Below are positions 53,068-62,721 of a stretch of DNA of 64,000 bases, piece after piece. This DNA comes from VGBV01 sp963780395. Its GTDB lineage: Bacteria; Actinomycetota; Thermoleophilia; Solirubrobacterales; 70-9. The stretch's first letter is position 1; each line of letters starts with the position of its first letter. The DNA is taken from positions 1 through 64,000 of the forward strand of contig CAWABY010000008.1 of assembly GCA_963780395.1 (NCBI GenBank), given 5' to 3'. The notes under the pieces were generated by a model. It was not told where the DNA came from, did not search any database, and saw only the letters and a program-made list of their open reading frames with translations. The position numbers and the translations under genes were made by a program.

Positions 53068-55348
53068 GTGAGCAGCCTTTTCCGGAGGACCCGCCCGCTC
53101 GTCGTATCGGCCGCGATCGGTGCCGTCCTCGCGCTTGCCGTGTCGGCAACCGCACAAGCTGCCACCTACCCGAGCGGCTTTTCGGAGCAAACCGTGTTTT
53201 CGGGCCTGACTAACCCGACCGCGCTTCGCTTCGCCTCTGACGGGCGTGTGTTCGTGGCTGAGAAGAGCGGCCAGATCAAGGTCTTCGACTCGCTCTCGGA
53301 CCCGCAGCCGGACGTGTTCGCCGATCTGAGGACGCAGGTGCACAACTTCTGGGACCGCGGCCTCTTGGGGCTCGCGCTGGACCCGGACTTCCCTGACAGA
53401 CCCGTACGTGTATGTGCTCTACACCTACGACGCGGCGATCGGCGAAACGGCGCCGCGTTGGGGCGCGCCCGGGGCGACGTCGGATGGGTGCCCGACGCCG
53501 CCCGGGGCGACGGCCGACGGTTGCGTGGTGAGCGGGCGTCTATCGCGCCTCACCGCGTCCGGGCAACTCGATGGTCGGGAAACGGAGCAGGTGCTGATCG
53601 AGGACTGGTGCCAGCAGTATCCGAGCCACTCGATCGGTTCGCTCGACTTCGGCCCCGACGGAGCGCTCTACGTGTCCGGTGGCGACGGGGCGAGCTTCAA
53701 CTTCGTCGATTATGGCCAGGACGGCAGCCCGCTCAACCCGTGCGGTGACCCGCCCGGGGGCGTCGGCGGGGTGCTGACCCCACCGGGCGCCGAGGGTGGG
53801 GCGCTGCGCAGCCAGGATCTGCGCACGCCGGCGGATCCGACCAGCCTGGACGGTGCGTTGCTGCGAGTGGACCCGGCGACCGGCGCCGGGCTTCCCGATA
53901 ATCCGAACGCCGCCAGCAGCGATCCCAACGCGCGACGGATCGTTGCGTACGGCATGCGCAACCCGTTCAGGTTCGCCGTGCACCCCGGGACCGGCGAGGT
54001 GTGGATCGGCGACGTGGGCTGGAACACGTGGGAGGAGATCGAGCGGCATCCAGGCACCGACCGCCTCGGTGACCAACCTCGGCTGGCCCTGCTACGAGGG
54101 CTCCGGCCGGCAGAGCGGCTATGACTCGGCCAACCTCTCGATCTGCGAAAACCTCTACGCCGCGGGCCCGGCGGCGGTGCGGGCCCCGCTGTTCGCATGG
54201 AATCACGGCTCGCAGGTCGTGCCCGGCGAAGCCTGTCCGACGGGCAGCTCGTCCGCAGCAGGCATCGCGTTCGAGCCGGCGAATGGCGGCTACCCGAGCG
54301 AGTACCGCGGGGCGCTCTTCTTCGCCGACTACTCGCGCGACTGCATCTGGGCGATGCTGCCGGGCTCGGATAGCGTTCCCGACCCGACTCAAGATCCGCA
54401 CGTTCGCGGCCGGCGCGGCGAACCCGGTGCAGCTCCAGATCGCCCCCGGCGGCGATCTCTTCTACGCGGACTTCGACGGCGGCACGATCCGCCGCGTCAG
54501 CTTCACCCCGGCCAACCAGCCGCCCACCGCGGTCGCCACCGCCACGCCCGACCGCCGGGCCCGCGCCGCTGGCCGTCCAGTTCGACGGTTCGGGCTCAAG
54601 CGATCCCGACGCGGGTGACACGCTGAGCTACGCCTGGGACCTCGACGGCGACGGCCAGTACGACGACTCGACGGTGGTCGCCCCGAGCCACACCTTCACT
54701 AGCCAGGGCGTCTACACCGCGAGCCTTCGCGTCACCGACAGCCACGAGCGCGGCGAGCACCGCCGCAGTGACGATCAGCGTCGGGCAACACAGCCCCCAC
54801 GGCGACGATCACCTCGCCGGCCCCTGGCACTACATGGAAGGTCGGCGACCTCATCCAGTTCGCGGGAGCGGCGACCGACGAGCAGGACGGACCGCTCCCG
54901 CCATCGGCGCTGTCCTGGACCTTGATCCTCCACCACTGCCCGTCCAACTGCCACACCCACCCGCTGCAATCCTTCGACAGCGTCGCCGGCGGCTCGTTCA
55001 CCACGCCCGATCACGAGTACCCCTCCCACCTCGAGCTGCGGCTCACGGCGACTGACTCGGGCGGGCTCACCGACTCCCGGTCGATCCAACTGGACCCGCG
55101 GACTGTCACCCTGACACTCAGCTCCAGCCCGGGCGGCCTCGACGCTGGTGCTCAACGGCTCGCAGGCCGCCACGCCCTTCACCAGAACCGTGATCCAGGG
55201 ATCCCGGAACACGATCTCCGCGCCCACGCCACAGACGAAGGGCAAGAAGAGCTGGCAGTTCAAGGCATGGTCCGACGGTGGCGGGCAGACGCATGACGTA
55301 ACCGCGAACAGCTCGACCAGCTACGCAGCCACATACAAGCAGCGCTGA
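53068..55348 (+). pseudogene. PQQ-dependent sugar dehydrogenase-like protein with PKD domain, many frameshifts
   Basis: GTG start, signal peptide (LVVSAAIGAVLALAVSATAQA). The beta-propeller (GSDH) appears in pieces: LTNPTALRFASDGRVFVAEK, DRGLLGLALDPDF, SLDFGPDGALYVSGGDG, IVAYGMRNPFRFAVHPGTGEV and GGDLFYADFDGGTIRRVSF. A PKD domain follows (GDTLSYAWDLDGDGQYDD), then a second beta domain and an end at GGGQTHDVTANSS. Frame changes occur near 53398, 54057, 54387, 54570, 54755, 54787 and 55140. An exported aldose or sorbosone dehydrogenase if intact. Confidence 0.7.
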
Positions 55349-55381
55349 GTCCTAAGCGTCCGCGGCTCTCGCGAGGCTGCC

Positions 55382-55604
55382 ATGAAGGCTCAGCATCGAC
55401 GGGCGGATCATCGGTGGAAGCTGACTGCAACGCTGGGCGCGGTGACCGGGGTCTTCAGCGATCAAGGGGGCGTCGGGCGCCGACGACACGAGCAGCGCTC
55501 AGGGCGACCTCACGGCAGGCACCCTCAGCACGGAGCGAAGGATCATCCGGGCGTTGTCCCGCGCGGAGAAGGTCCGCGCGGAGAGCAGCTCGCACCGCCG
55601 CTGA
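55382..55604 (+). CDS. Possible small protein with one frameshift
   Basis: From ATG 55382 the frame gives WKLTATLGAVTGVFS; after one extra base near 55455 another frame gives AIKGASGADDTSSAQGDLTA and LSTERRIIRALSRAEKVRAE, ending at TGA 55604. This reads like a short secreted or anchored protein. No family recognised. The remaining 80 bp to livH shows nothing else. Confidence 0.3.
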
Positions 55605-55683
55605 AGCGCAGCTCAGGCACGGGCAGCCACCGCTGGCGGAATGAAGGTGTGCCGAGGCGCGAATGAGGTAGACAGTCGGGGTG

Positions 55684-56694
55684 ATGGAGGCCGGTCAGCT
55701 GACCGAGGCCGCCTCGCCCGACCTGAGGGAGCGGCTGGAGGAGAGATTCAGGCAGAGCCCGGCGTTCGGCGCCGGGGTGGTCCTGGCGATCATCTTCCTG
55801 GCGCTCGTCGTCAGCCAGGGGCTGCACGACGTGCTCCAGACCAGCCTCAACGGGCTCTCGCTGGGCGCGATCTACGCGCTCGGCGCGGTCGGCCTGACCC
55901 TCGTCTACGGGATCCTGAAGCTGACCAACTTCGCCCACGGCGACTACCTCACCTTCGGCGCCTACATGGCCTACCTGGTCAACGTCACCTGGGGCGCGCC
56001 GCTGGTGGTCGCGGTCTTCTGGGCGATGCTCGCCACGGCCGTGATGGCCCTCTTCTTCGAGAGGACGTTGTGGGGGCCGATGCGCAAGCGGAGGGCGGGC
56101 TTCCTGCAGCTGATCCTGATGTCGATCGGCCTCGCCTTCCTGCTGCGGGCGATCATCCAGTGGTTCTGGGGCACCGAGATCCGCCAGCTCGACGTCGACA
56201 ACACCAGCACCGTCGAGTTCCTGGGGCTGCGAATCGGGCAGACCGAGCTGATCGTCGTCGTCGTCGGGGTCGTGGTGCTCTCGGCCGTCGGCCTGATGCT
56301 GCGCTACTCGCTGCTGGGCAAGCGGATGCGGGCGCTCTCGGATGACCTCGACCTGGCCGAGACGGCGGGGATCAACACCAGGCGGGTGATCCTCTACACC
56401 TGGATCTTCTCGGGCGCGCTGGCGGGGCTCGCCGGCGTGATGGCCGCGGCGACGACCAACCTGCGGCCCGAGCTGGGCTTCGAGCTGCTGCTGCCGATCT
56501 TCGCCGCGGTCATCCTGGGAGGGATCGGTGACGCCTTCGGCGCGCTCGCCGCCGGGATGGTGCTGGGCGTGATGACCGAGTGGTCGACGATGATCATCGA
56601 CGCGCGCTGGAAGGTCGCCGTCGGCTTCGTGGTCCTGGTCGTGGTCCTGATCATCAGGCCGCAGGGCATCTTCGGGAAGGCGAAGACCGTATGA
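55684..56694 (+). CDS. livH: Branched-chain amino acid ABC transporter permease LivH
   Basis: Membrane protein of 336 aa (GTG at 55681 is an alternative start) with about eight helices and the LivH motifs LSLGAIYALGAVGLTLVYGI and LKLTNFAHGDYLTFGAYMA. RALSDDLDLAETAGINTRRV is the ATPase-contacting loop. The stop overlaps the livM ATG (ATGA). Imports leucine, isoleucine, valine or related amides. Confidence 0.93.
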   Translation: MEAGQLTEAASPDLRERLEERFRQSPAFGAGVVLAIIFLALVVSQGLHDVLQTSLNGLSLGAIYALGAVGLTLVYGILKLTNFAHGDYLTFGAYMAYLVNVTWGAPLVVAVFWAMLATAVMALFFERTLWGPMRKRRAGFLQLILMSIGLAFLLRAIIQWFWGTEIRQLDVDNTSTVEFLGLRIGQTELIVVVVGVVVLSAVGLMLRYSLLGKRMRALSDDLDLAETAGINTRRVILYTWIFSGALAGLAGVMAAATTNLRPELGFELLLPIFAAVILGGIGDAFGALAAGMVLGVMTEWSTMIIDARWKVAVGFVVLVVVLIIRPQGIFGKAKTV

Positions 56695-57711
56695 GCGTCG
56701 AGCTCGACAGCGTCCTCCACCTCGCCGTCACCCTCGAGGCCCTGACCAAGACCGGCTTCTGGATCAGCGTCGGCGTGATCGCCGGCATCTACGCGATCGT
56801 CGCGCTGGGCTTGCAGCTGAACGTCGGCTTCACCGGCATCGTCAACTTCGGCCAGGCGGCCTTCATGGCCATCGGCGCCTACGCGATGGCGATCCTGGTG
56901 CTGAAGGCGGCCTCAACTTCTGGCTCTCGCTGCCGCTCGCGGTCCTGATCACGATCGGCTTCGGGCTCCTGGTCGGCCTTCCGGCGCTGCGTCTGCGCGC
57001 CGACTACTTCGCGATCGCGACCATCGCCCTGGCCGAGGTCGTGCGCATCTTCGCCCAGAACGCGCGCAGCCTGACCGGCGGCAACGAGGGGTTGTTCTGC
57101 GAGCGAGGGCGACCCCAGCAACTGCTACCCGAACGCCTGGCGCGACGTCTCGGACTCGATCAACGGCGTCGTCGAGAACTTCTGGAGCGATCCGGACAGC
57201 CTCTTCCCGCTGCTGCTCGTGGTCTGGGCTGACGGTGATCGTCGTCACCATCGGGCTCACCTACGTCACCAACACGCCCTGGGGCCGGGTGCTGCGAGCC
57301 GATGCGCGAGGACGAGGACGCGGCGCTGGCCCTCGGCAAGAACACGCTGCGCTACAAGCTGCAGTCGCTCTCGATCTCGGCCAGCCTGGGCGCGATCGGC
57401 GGCTTCTTCCTGGCGATCAACCTGGCGACGGTGCACCCCGACAGGACTTCGAGCCGCTGGTCACCTTCTTCGCCTTCAGCGTGCTCATCCTCGGCGGCTT
57501 GGCCAACTACAAGGGCGTCGCCTTCGGGGCGATCATCTTCTGGTTCGTGCTCGAGGGCACGCGCTTCATCGACCTGCCCGACCCGCCGTTCACCGAGACC
57601 CGGATCGCCGCGCTGCGCCTGGCGATCACCGGGATGCTGCTGATCGGGCTGATGGCGTTCCGGCCGCAGGGGCTGTTCGGCAAGAAGGAGGAGATGGTGC
57701 TCGGTGAATGA
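56691..57711 (+). pseudogene. livM: Branched-chain amino acid ABC transporter permease LivM, several frameshifts
   Basis: Starts at ATG 56691 with GVIAGIYAIVALGLQLNVGF and VNFGQAAFMAIGAYAMAILV. Breaks near 56912, 57105, 57230, 57302 and 57443 move between frames; pieces are GFGLLVGLPALRLRADYFA, VVTIGLTYVTNTPWGRVLRA, DEDAALALGKNTLRYKLQSL and FAFSVLILGGLANYKGVA. The stop at 57711 overlaps livG. All parts of LivM are present in order, so a functional gene with base errors is likely. Confidence 0.78.
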
Positions 57712-58495
57712 CGGCGCCAAGAACGGGACCCTGCTCAACGTCGACGATGTGTTCAAGCATTTCGGCGGCATCCAGGCGGTCGACGGCGCCAGCTTCGAGG
57801 TTCCCACGAGCTCGATCACGGCGCTGATCGGCCCCAACGGCGCCGGCAAGACGACCCTGTTCAACGTCGTCACCGGCTTCTACAAGGGGGATCGCGGCGC
57901 GGTCACCTTCGACGGCGACGACGTCTTCCGCCACGCGCCCTACGAGATCGCGCAGCGCGGCATGGTCCGGACCTTCCAGATCACCAAGGCGCTGGCGGCG
58001 ATGCCGGTGATCGACAACATGATGCTGGCGGCGCCCGACCAGCCGGGCGAGCGCTTCGTCAACCTGATCATCCGGCCCGGCGCCGTGCGGGCGCGAGAGA
58101 AGGAGGTGCACGAGGCGGCGATGGAGCTGCTGGACGTCTTCAACCTGACCAAGCTCGCCGACTCATACGCCGGCACGCTCTCGGGGGGCCAGCGCAAGCT
58201 GCTGGAGCTGGCCCGGGCCCTGATGGCGCGACCGAAGCTGCTGCTGCTGGACGAGCCGATGGCGGGGATCAACCCGACGCTCGGCAAGCGCCTGCTGGAC
58301 CACATGCAGCGCCTGCGCAAGGAGGAGGGGGTGACCTTCCTCTTCATCGAGCACGACATGGAGGTGGTGATGAACCACTCCGACCGGGTCGTGGTGATGG
58401 CGGACGGCAAGGTGATCGCCACCGGCGAGCCGCACGAGGTGCGGAAGGACAAGACGGTGATCGACGCCTACCTGGGGGGCACCATTGGCGGCTGA
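57704..58495 (+). CDS. livG: Branched-chain amino acid ABC transporter ATP-binding protein LivG
   Basis: ATPase of 263 aa: Walker A GPNGAGKTTLFNVVTGFYK, signature LSGGQRKLLELARAL, Walker B LLLLDEPMAGINP, and the FLFIEHDMEVVM H-loop typical of LivG. GTG start overlapping livM; the livF TTG lies 11 nt before its stop. Confidence 0.95.
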   Translation: MNDGAKNGTLLNVDDVFKHFGGIQAVDGASFEVPTSSITALIGPNGAGKTTLFNVVTGFYKGDRGAVTFDGDDVFRHAPYEIAQRGMVRTFQITKALAAMPVIDNMMLAAPDQPGERFVNLIIRPGAVRAREKEVHEAAMELLDVFNLTKLADSYAGTLSGGQRKLLELARALMARPKLLLLDEPMAGINPTLGKRLLDHMQRLRKEEGVTFLFIEHDMEVVMNHSDRVVVMADGKVIATGEPHEVRKDKTVIDAYLGGTIGG

Positions 58496-59255
58496 GCCCA
58501 AGGCCGAGTCCAAGCTGGCCGAGTCCAACGGCGCGCTGCTGTCCACGGAGGGCCTGGTGGCCGGCTACGTGCCCGAGGTGGACATCCTCAGCGGGGTCGA
58601 CCTGAAGGTGAACGAGGGCGAGATCGTGACCGTGATCGGCCCCAACGGCGCGGGCAAGTCGACGCTGATCAAGTCGATCTTCGGCCTGCTGGCGCCTCGC
58701 GAGGGCAAGGTCGTGCTGCGAGGAGAGGAGCTGACCGGGCTGCCGCCTCACTCGATCACCCGCCGCGGCATGAGCTACGTGCCCCAGCTGGACAACGTCT
58801 TCCAGAGCCTGACGGTCGAGGAGAACCTGGAGATGGGGGCGCTCGAGATGGGGACGGCGAAGGAGCGCATGCAGGTGATGTACGAGATCTTCCCCAGGCT
58901 CGGCGAGCGCCGCACCCAGGACGCGGGCACGATGAGCGGCGGCGAGCGCCAGATGCTGGCGATGGGGCGGGCGCTGATGCCCGAGCCCAGCGTGCTGCTG
59001 CTGGACGAGCCCTCCGCCGGCCTGGCGCCCGCCTTCGTCGAGGCGATCTTCGAGAAGGTCGAGGAGATCAACAAGGCCGGGGTGACGATCGTGATGGTCG
59101 AGCAGAACGCGCGGCGAGCGCTGGACATGTCGGACCGCGGCTACGTGCTCGACCTCGGCACCAACCGCTTCGAGGGCCCCGGCAAGGACCTGCTGGCCGA
59201 CCCCAAGGTGGCCGAGCTCTACCTCGGCGGCACCGCCCGCATCGACGAGTCCTAG
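58485..59255 (+). CDS. livF: Branched-chain amino acid ABC transporter ATP-binding protein LivF
   Basis: ATPase of 256 aa: Walker A GPNGAGKSTLIKSIFGLL, signature MSGGERQMLAMGRAL, Walker B LLLDEPSAGLAP, and VMVEQNARRALDMSDRGYVL, the LivF tail motif. TTG start at 58485, overlapping livG by 11 nt. Last gene of livHMGF; a hairpin terminator follows. Confidence 0.95.
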   Translation: MAAEPKAESKLAESNGALLSTEGLVAGYVPEVDILSGVDLKVNEGEIVTVIGPNGAGKSTLIKSIFGLLAPREGKVVLRGEELTGLPPHSITRRGMSYVPQLDNVFQSLTVEENLEMGALEMGTAKERMQVMYEIFPRLGERRTQDAGTMSGGERQMLAMGRALMPEPSVLLLDEPSAGLAPAFVEAIFEKVEEINKAGVTIVMVEQNARRALDMSDRGYVLDLGTNRFEGPGKDLLADPKVAELYLGGTARIDES

Positions 59256-59270
59256 GCGGAGCCGGAACGA

Positions 59271-59300
59271 AAACGGCCGGGGCCAAGGCCCCGGCCGTTT
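59271..59300. terminator. Bidirectional hairpin terminator between livF and livK
   Basis: A perfect 14-bp stem (AAACGGCCGGGGCC with GGCCCCGGCCGTTT) with a 2-nt loop lies between the convergent livF and livK genes. It is A-rich on one side and T-rich on the other, as for a terminator acting in both directions. Confidence 0.85.
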
Positions 59301-59334
59301 GTCGCTCAGCGGGCTGAGCCCGCTTCGCTGCTGC

Positions 59335-60642
59335 CTACTCGCTGATCACAACCGGCGTCTCACCGGTGATCTCGAGAGCACCATTCGTGAACTGGTAGGT
59401 GTCGTAGACGCCTGCCGTGGCGTCTCCGTTCTCATCGAGGTCGAGCGCACCGGACGCGCCGGCGTAGTCGATGTCGTCACCGTTCTGCAGCGCCTCGATC
59501 ATCTCGGGGAGCTGCTGCCAGGTGTACTCGGTTCCACCGGGCGCGGTGAGGTCCACGAGCGCATCCGCCATCTCCTGACCATCGGTCGAGCCAGCGCTGA
59601 CCGCGGCGAGGTAACAGAGGATGGTCGCGTCGAACTGCTGGGCATCGAACGTCTGACGATCGACGTCCTTCGGGTCCGAGCCCACGTACAGGGTCTCGAA
59701 CGCCTTCGATGCCTCGCCGGCGTCGGGCGAGCCCGGCGCGGTGCCGCGCATGCCCTCCACGACGTCCTCACCGACGTCGGCGGGGAGGTCGCGTGGAGGC
59801 GAGTCCATCGGTGCCCCATGCCTTCGTGGGATCCCAGTTGCCCGTGCGCTGCAGCGCCGGACCGACCTTGACGAAGGTCTCCGGGAAATCGATGATCACG
59901 ATCGCGTCGGGGTTGCCCTCGGTGATCTGGGCGGCCTCCGAGTTGTAGCTCGGCTGCTCGGGGTCGTAGATGACCTCCTGGCCGATCGATGCCGCCCAGG
60001 CCTTCCCACGCCTCCTTGAACGTGCCCGCAGAGGCCCGTTCCGTAGGCGTCGTTGCGGGCGCCGATGTTGACGACCTTGCCGTCGGCGCTGCCCAGATCC
60101 TCGGCGATCGCGTCGGCGAGCGTCGGGCCCTGGAACGTAGTCCGGCGGGCGACGTCCGGTTGAGCAGCCCCTCGTCGTCGATCGCCGTGATGGCCGTCGT
60201 CGGTCGACGCCGGCGAGATCTGCAGGATCCCGTCCGGGATCGAAACCGACTGCGCCGTCGGGATCGTGTCCGCGGATGCCCACGCGCCCGTGATGCAGGT
60301 GGCGCCGTCCGAGTCGACCAGCTTGCGGGCAGCCTGAACGGCGGCCTGCGGGTTCGTCTCGTTGTCCTCGTGGACGACCTTCACGGTGTGATCAACGCCG
60401 GCGGCCTTGATCGCGTCGGTGATCTGTGTCGCGGCGACATCCGAGGCCTTCTGCCCCGGGGGGCCGAAGTCGGAAAGGTCACCGGTGAGCGGGATCGAAT
60501 CCCCGATCACAAGGTCGAGCTGTGCCTCGCCACCGCCTCCGCCTCCGTCGTCATCGTCGTCGTCGCCACAGGCAGCGACGCCGAGGACGAGCACAAGTCC
60601 GGCGGTTGCGGCGAGGAGCCTCTTGGTGTTGAGACCTCGCAT
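59335..60642 (-). pseudogene. livK: Branched-chain amino acid ABC substrate-binding lipoprotein LivK, several frameshifts
   Basis: ATG at 60642 gives a lipoprotein signal (LLAATAGLVLVLGVAAC) followed by Asp and Gly runs, then LVIGDSIPLTGDLSDFGPPG, HEDNETNPQAAVQAARKLV and GAWASADTIPTAQSVSI, the periplasmic binding fold. Breaks near 60195, 60165, 60015 and 59815 separate ADAIAEDLGSADGKVVNIG, NSEAAQITEGNPDAIVIIDF and the long end PDAGEASKAFETLY through ALEITGETPVVISE. Convergent with livHMGF, an unusual layout for this system. Confidence 0.8.
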
Positions 60643-60790
60643 TACGTGTATCTCCTCTCGTTCACGTCAGTCGGGGGCCCGTAGAAGACGATCGCGAGCC
60701 CGCTTCAGGTCGTATCTATAGCCCTTCTGCGCAACAAGCGACCTTCTCGTACCCACTATCGACTTCGTTGATCGACTAGCCTGCGCGACC

Positions 60791-61258
60791 GTGGCGGCCA
60801 CAGAGGTAGTCGGAATCGAGGGATTGAAGGCGCTCCAGGGGCAGACGATCGGCCCGGGCGAGTGGCGCGAGGTCACGCAGGAGGACATCGACGCTTTCGC
60901 CGAGCTCTCAGGCGACGACCAGTGGATCCACGTCGACGTCGAGCGGGCCGGCAAGGAGAGCCCCTTCGGCACCACGATCGCCCACGGCAACCTCACCCTG
61001 TCGCTGATCGACGGCCTGCGACTGAGGTTGATGAAGTCCTCGGGCTTCAAGCTGGGGGTCAACTACGGCTGGAACAAGGTCCGCTTCCCGGCCCCGGTCC
61101 CGGCCGGGTCTAGGGTGCGCGCCAGCGCCGAGGTGGTCGAGGTGGAGGACGTGGGCGGCGGCTGGTGGCAGATCGTCACCCGCTTCACCCTCGAGGTCGA
61201 GGGCAACGAGAAACCCTGCTGCGTCGCCGACAGCGTCGGTCGAGCGCTGCCGGAATAG
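60791..61258 (+). CDS. MaoC family dehydratase
   Basis: Hotdog-fold (R)-enoyl-CoA hydratase of 155 aa. EDIDAFAELSGDDQWIHVD and FGTTIAHGNLTLSLIDGL carry the catalytic Asp and His. WNKVRFPAPVPAGSRVRAS follows. GTG start. Divergent from livK; a hairpin lies after the stop. Confidence 0.92.
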   Translation: MAATEVVGIEGLKALQGQTIGPGEWREVTQEDIDAFAELSGDDQWIHVDVERAGKESPFGTTIAHGNLTLSLIDGLRLRLMKSSGFKLGVNYGWNKVRFPAPVPAGSRVRASAEVVEVEDVGGGWWQIVTRFTLEVEGNEKPCCVADSVGRALPE

Positions 61259-61276
61259 CGCAGCCTCAGAAACAGA

Positions 61277-61302
61277 GACGGCCCGGCTTGCGCCGGGCCG
61301 TC
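61277..61302. terminator. Hairpin terminator between MaoC and cupredoxin genes
   Basis: GACGGCCCGGC (61277-61287) pairs with GCCGGGCCGTC (61292-61302) around a 4-nt loop. It lies between two convergent genes. There is no long T-tract, but GC-rich hairpins of this kind terminate both directions in actinobacteria. Confidence 0.7.
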
Positions 61303-61323
61303 CTCACAGGTGCTTCGCCGCGG

Positions 61324-61759
61324 TCAGTTGACCGTCAGCGTGCCTTCCATGCCGCCCTCGCGGTGGCCGGGCACGTCGCAGAAGTACGTGTAGGTGCCGG
61401 GCTGCAGCTCGACGTTGGTCGCTGCCTGCCCTCCGTACACGAGGTCGGTCTTGGCCGAGCTCGTTGCCCGCCGTCGTCCTCGATCACGACGTCGTGCTGA
61501 GAGCGCGGCCGGATTGTCGAAGTTGACGGTGACCAGTCCCGGCCGGCGCGGTCAGCTCCGCCGGCTCGTAGGCGAAGCTGCCGTCTGCCGGCGCCGCGAC
61601 GTCGATCGTGGTACCCGCGCCGCCGGTCGTGGCATCCGCCTCGGTCGCCGTTTCCTCGACGGCCGTGGTGTCCCCGTCGTCATCGTCGTCGTCGCCGCAG
61701 GCCGCGAGGCCGAACAGCGCCAGGGCGATGGCCACGAGGAGAACAGAAGCCTTCTTCAT
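61324..61759 (-). CDS. Cupredoxin (blue-copper) lipoprotein, frameshifted
   Basis: ATG at 61759; signal ASVLLVAIALALFGLAAC with lipobox, then six Asp. The mature domain has a plastocyanin/azurin fold: SFAYEPAELTAPAG, DNPAALSHDVVIEDDGGQ (His ligand) and PGTYTYFCDVPGHREGGMEG (Cys, His, Met ligands), ending at T-L-T-V-N. Two breaks near 61545 and 61460 divide it. All four copper ligands are present. Probably carries electrons on the outer face of the membrane. Confidence 0.8.
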
Positions 61760-61840
61760 CGCATTCCCTTTCGTAGGTCGCTCGCAGTTGCCAACTCTAT
61801 TCCTTGACGCCAAACGCCCAGGCATATTCCCGCGCCGAAC

Positions 61841-62676
61841 TTAAGCTCCCTTGAATTCCGGGGTCTCGCCCGCCTTGAAGGCGGTGACGCCGCGGCGCAG
61901 GTCCTCGGTGGCCATGCTGTCGGCGATCCCGTGCCGCTCGAGCTGGAGGTGCTCGGTCAGCGAGTGCTCGAGGCTCTCGCCGATCAGGCTCTTGGCCATG
62001 CGCACGTAGTGCGGCGCCTTCGCCGCCAGCTCGGCCGCCTTCGCCGCTGGCGGCCTCCATCAGCTTGTCCGCGGCGACGACCTCGCTGACCAGCCCCAGC
62101 TCGAGGGCGCTCTTCGGGTCGATGACCGGATCGTTCAGCGCCAGCTCCAGCGCCTTTGCCGGTCCCACCACCCTGGGCAGGAAGTAGGTCATGCCGCCGT
62201 CGGGCGATGGCCCCGATGCGGCCGTAGGCGACCACGAAGAAGGCGTCCTCCGAGGCGATCCGCAGGTCGCACATCAGCGCCAGCGAGAAGCCGGCCCCGG
62301 CGGCCGCCCCGTTGACCGCGCCGATCACGGGGAAGGGGATGCGGCGGAAGTCCACGATCGCCTGGTGCAGCACCTCGGCGCCGCGGCGCACGTCCGAGGG
62401 CAGGTCGTGCTCGGGGTCCTCGAGCCCCTTCATGAACCAGTTGACGTCGCCGCCGGCGGAGAAGGCACGTCCCGAGCCGGTCACGATCAGCGCCCGGAAC
62501 GGAGCCCGGTCGGCGAGCCAGGCGGCCGCGACGGTGAGCTCGAAGATCAGCTCCGGGTCCATCGCGTTCATCGCCTCGGGCCGGTTCAGCGTCAGGGTGC
62601 CGATCTCACCGTCTGAGGTGATCTCGAGGGTGTTGAGCTGAGGCGGGGTCGGCTCGGGCGGCTTGCGCTCGGTCAT
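61841..62676 (-). CDS. Enoyl-CoA hydratase/isomerase, two frameshifts
   Basis: Crotonase family, about 278 aa. ATG at 62676 with GGAGGAG ahead. GRAFSAGGDVNWFMKG and GAVNGAAAGAGFSLALMCDLR form the oxyanion hole. Breaks near 62205 and 62045 lead to YFLPRVVGPAKALELALNDP and then KAPHYVRMAKSLIGESLEH through TAFKAGETPEFKGA, with TAA at 61841. The C-terminal helices are complete. Probably active in fatty acid or aromatic acid breakdown. Divergent from uvrC. Confidence 0.83.
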
Positions 62677-62721
62677 GGTGCTCCTCCAGGCTTCGGGGGC
62701 CGTGAGCCTACCCTTACTCAA

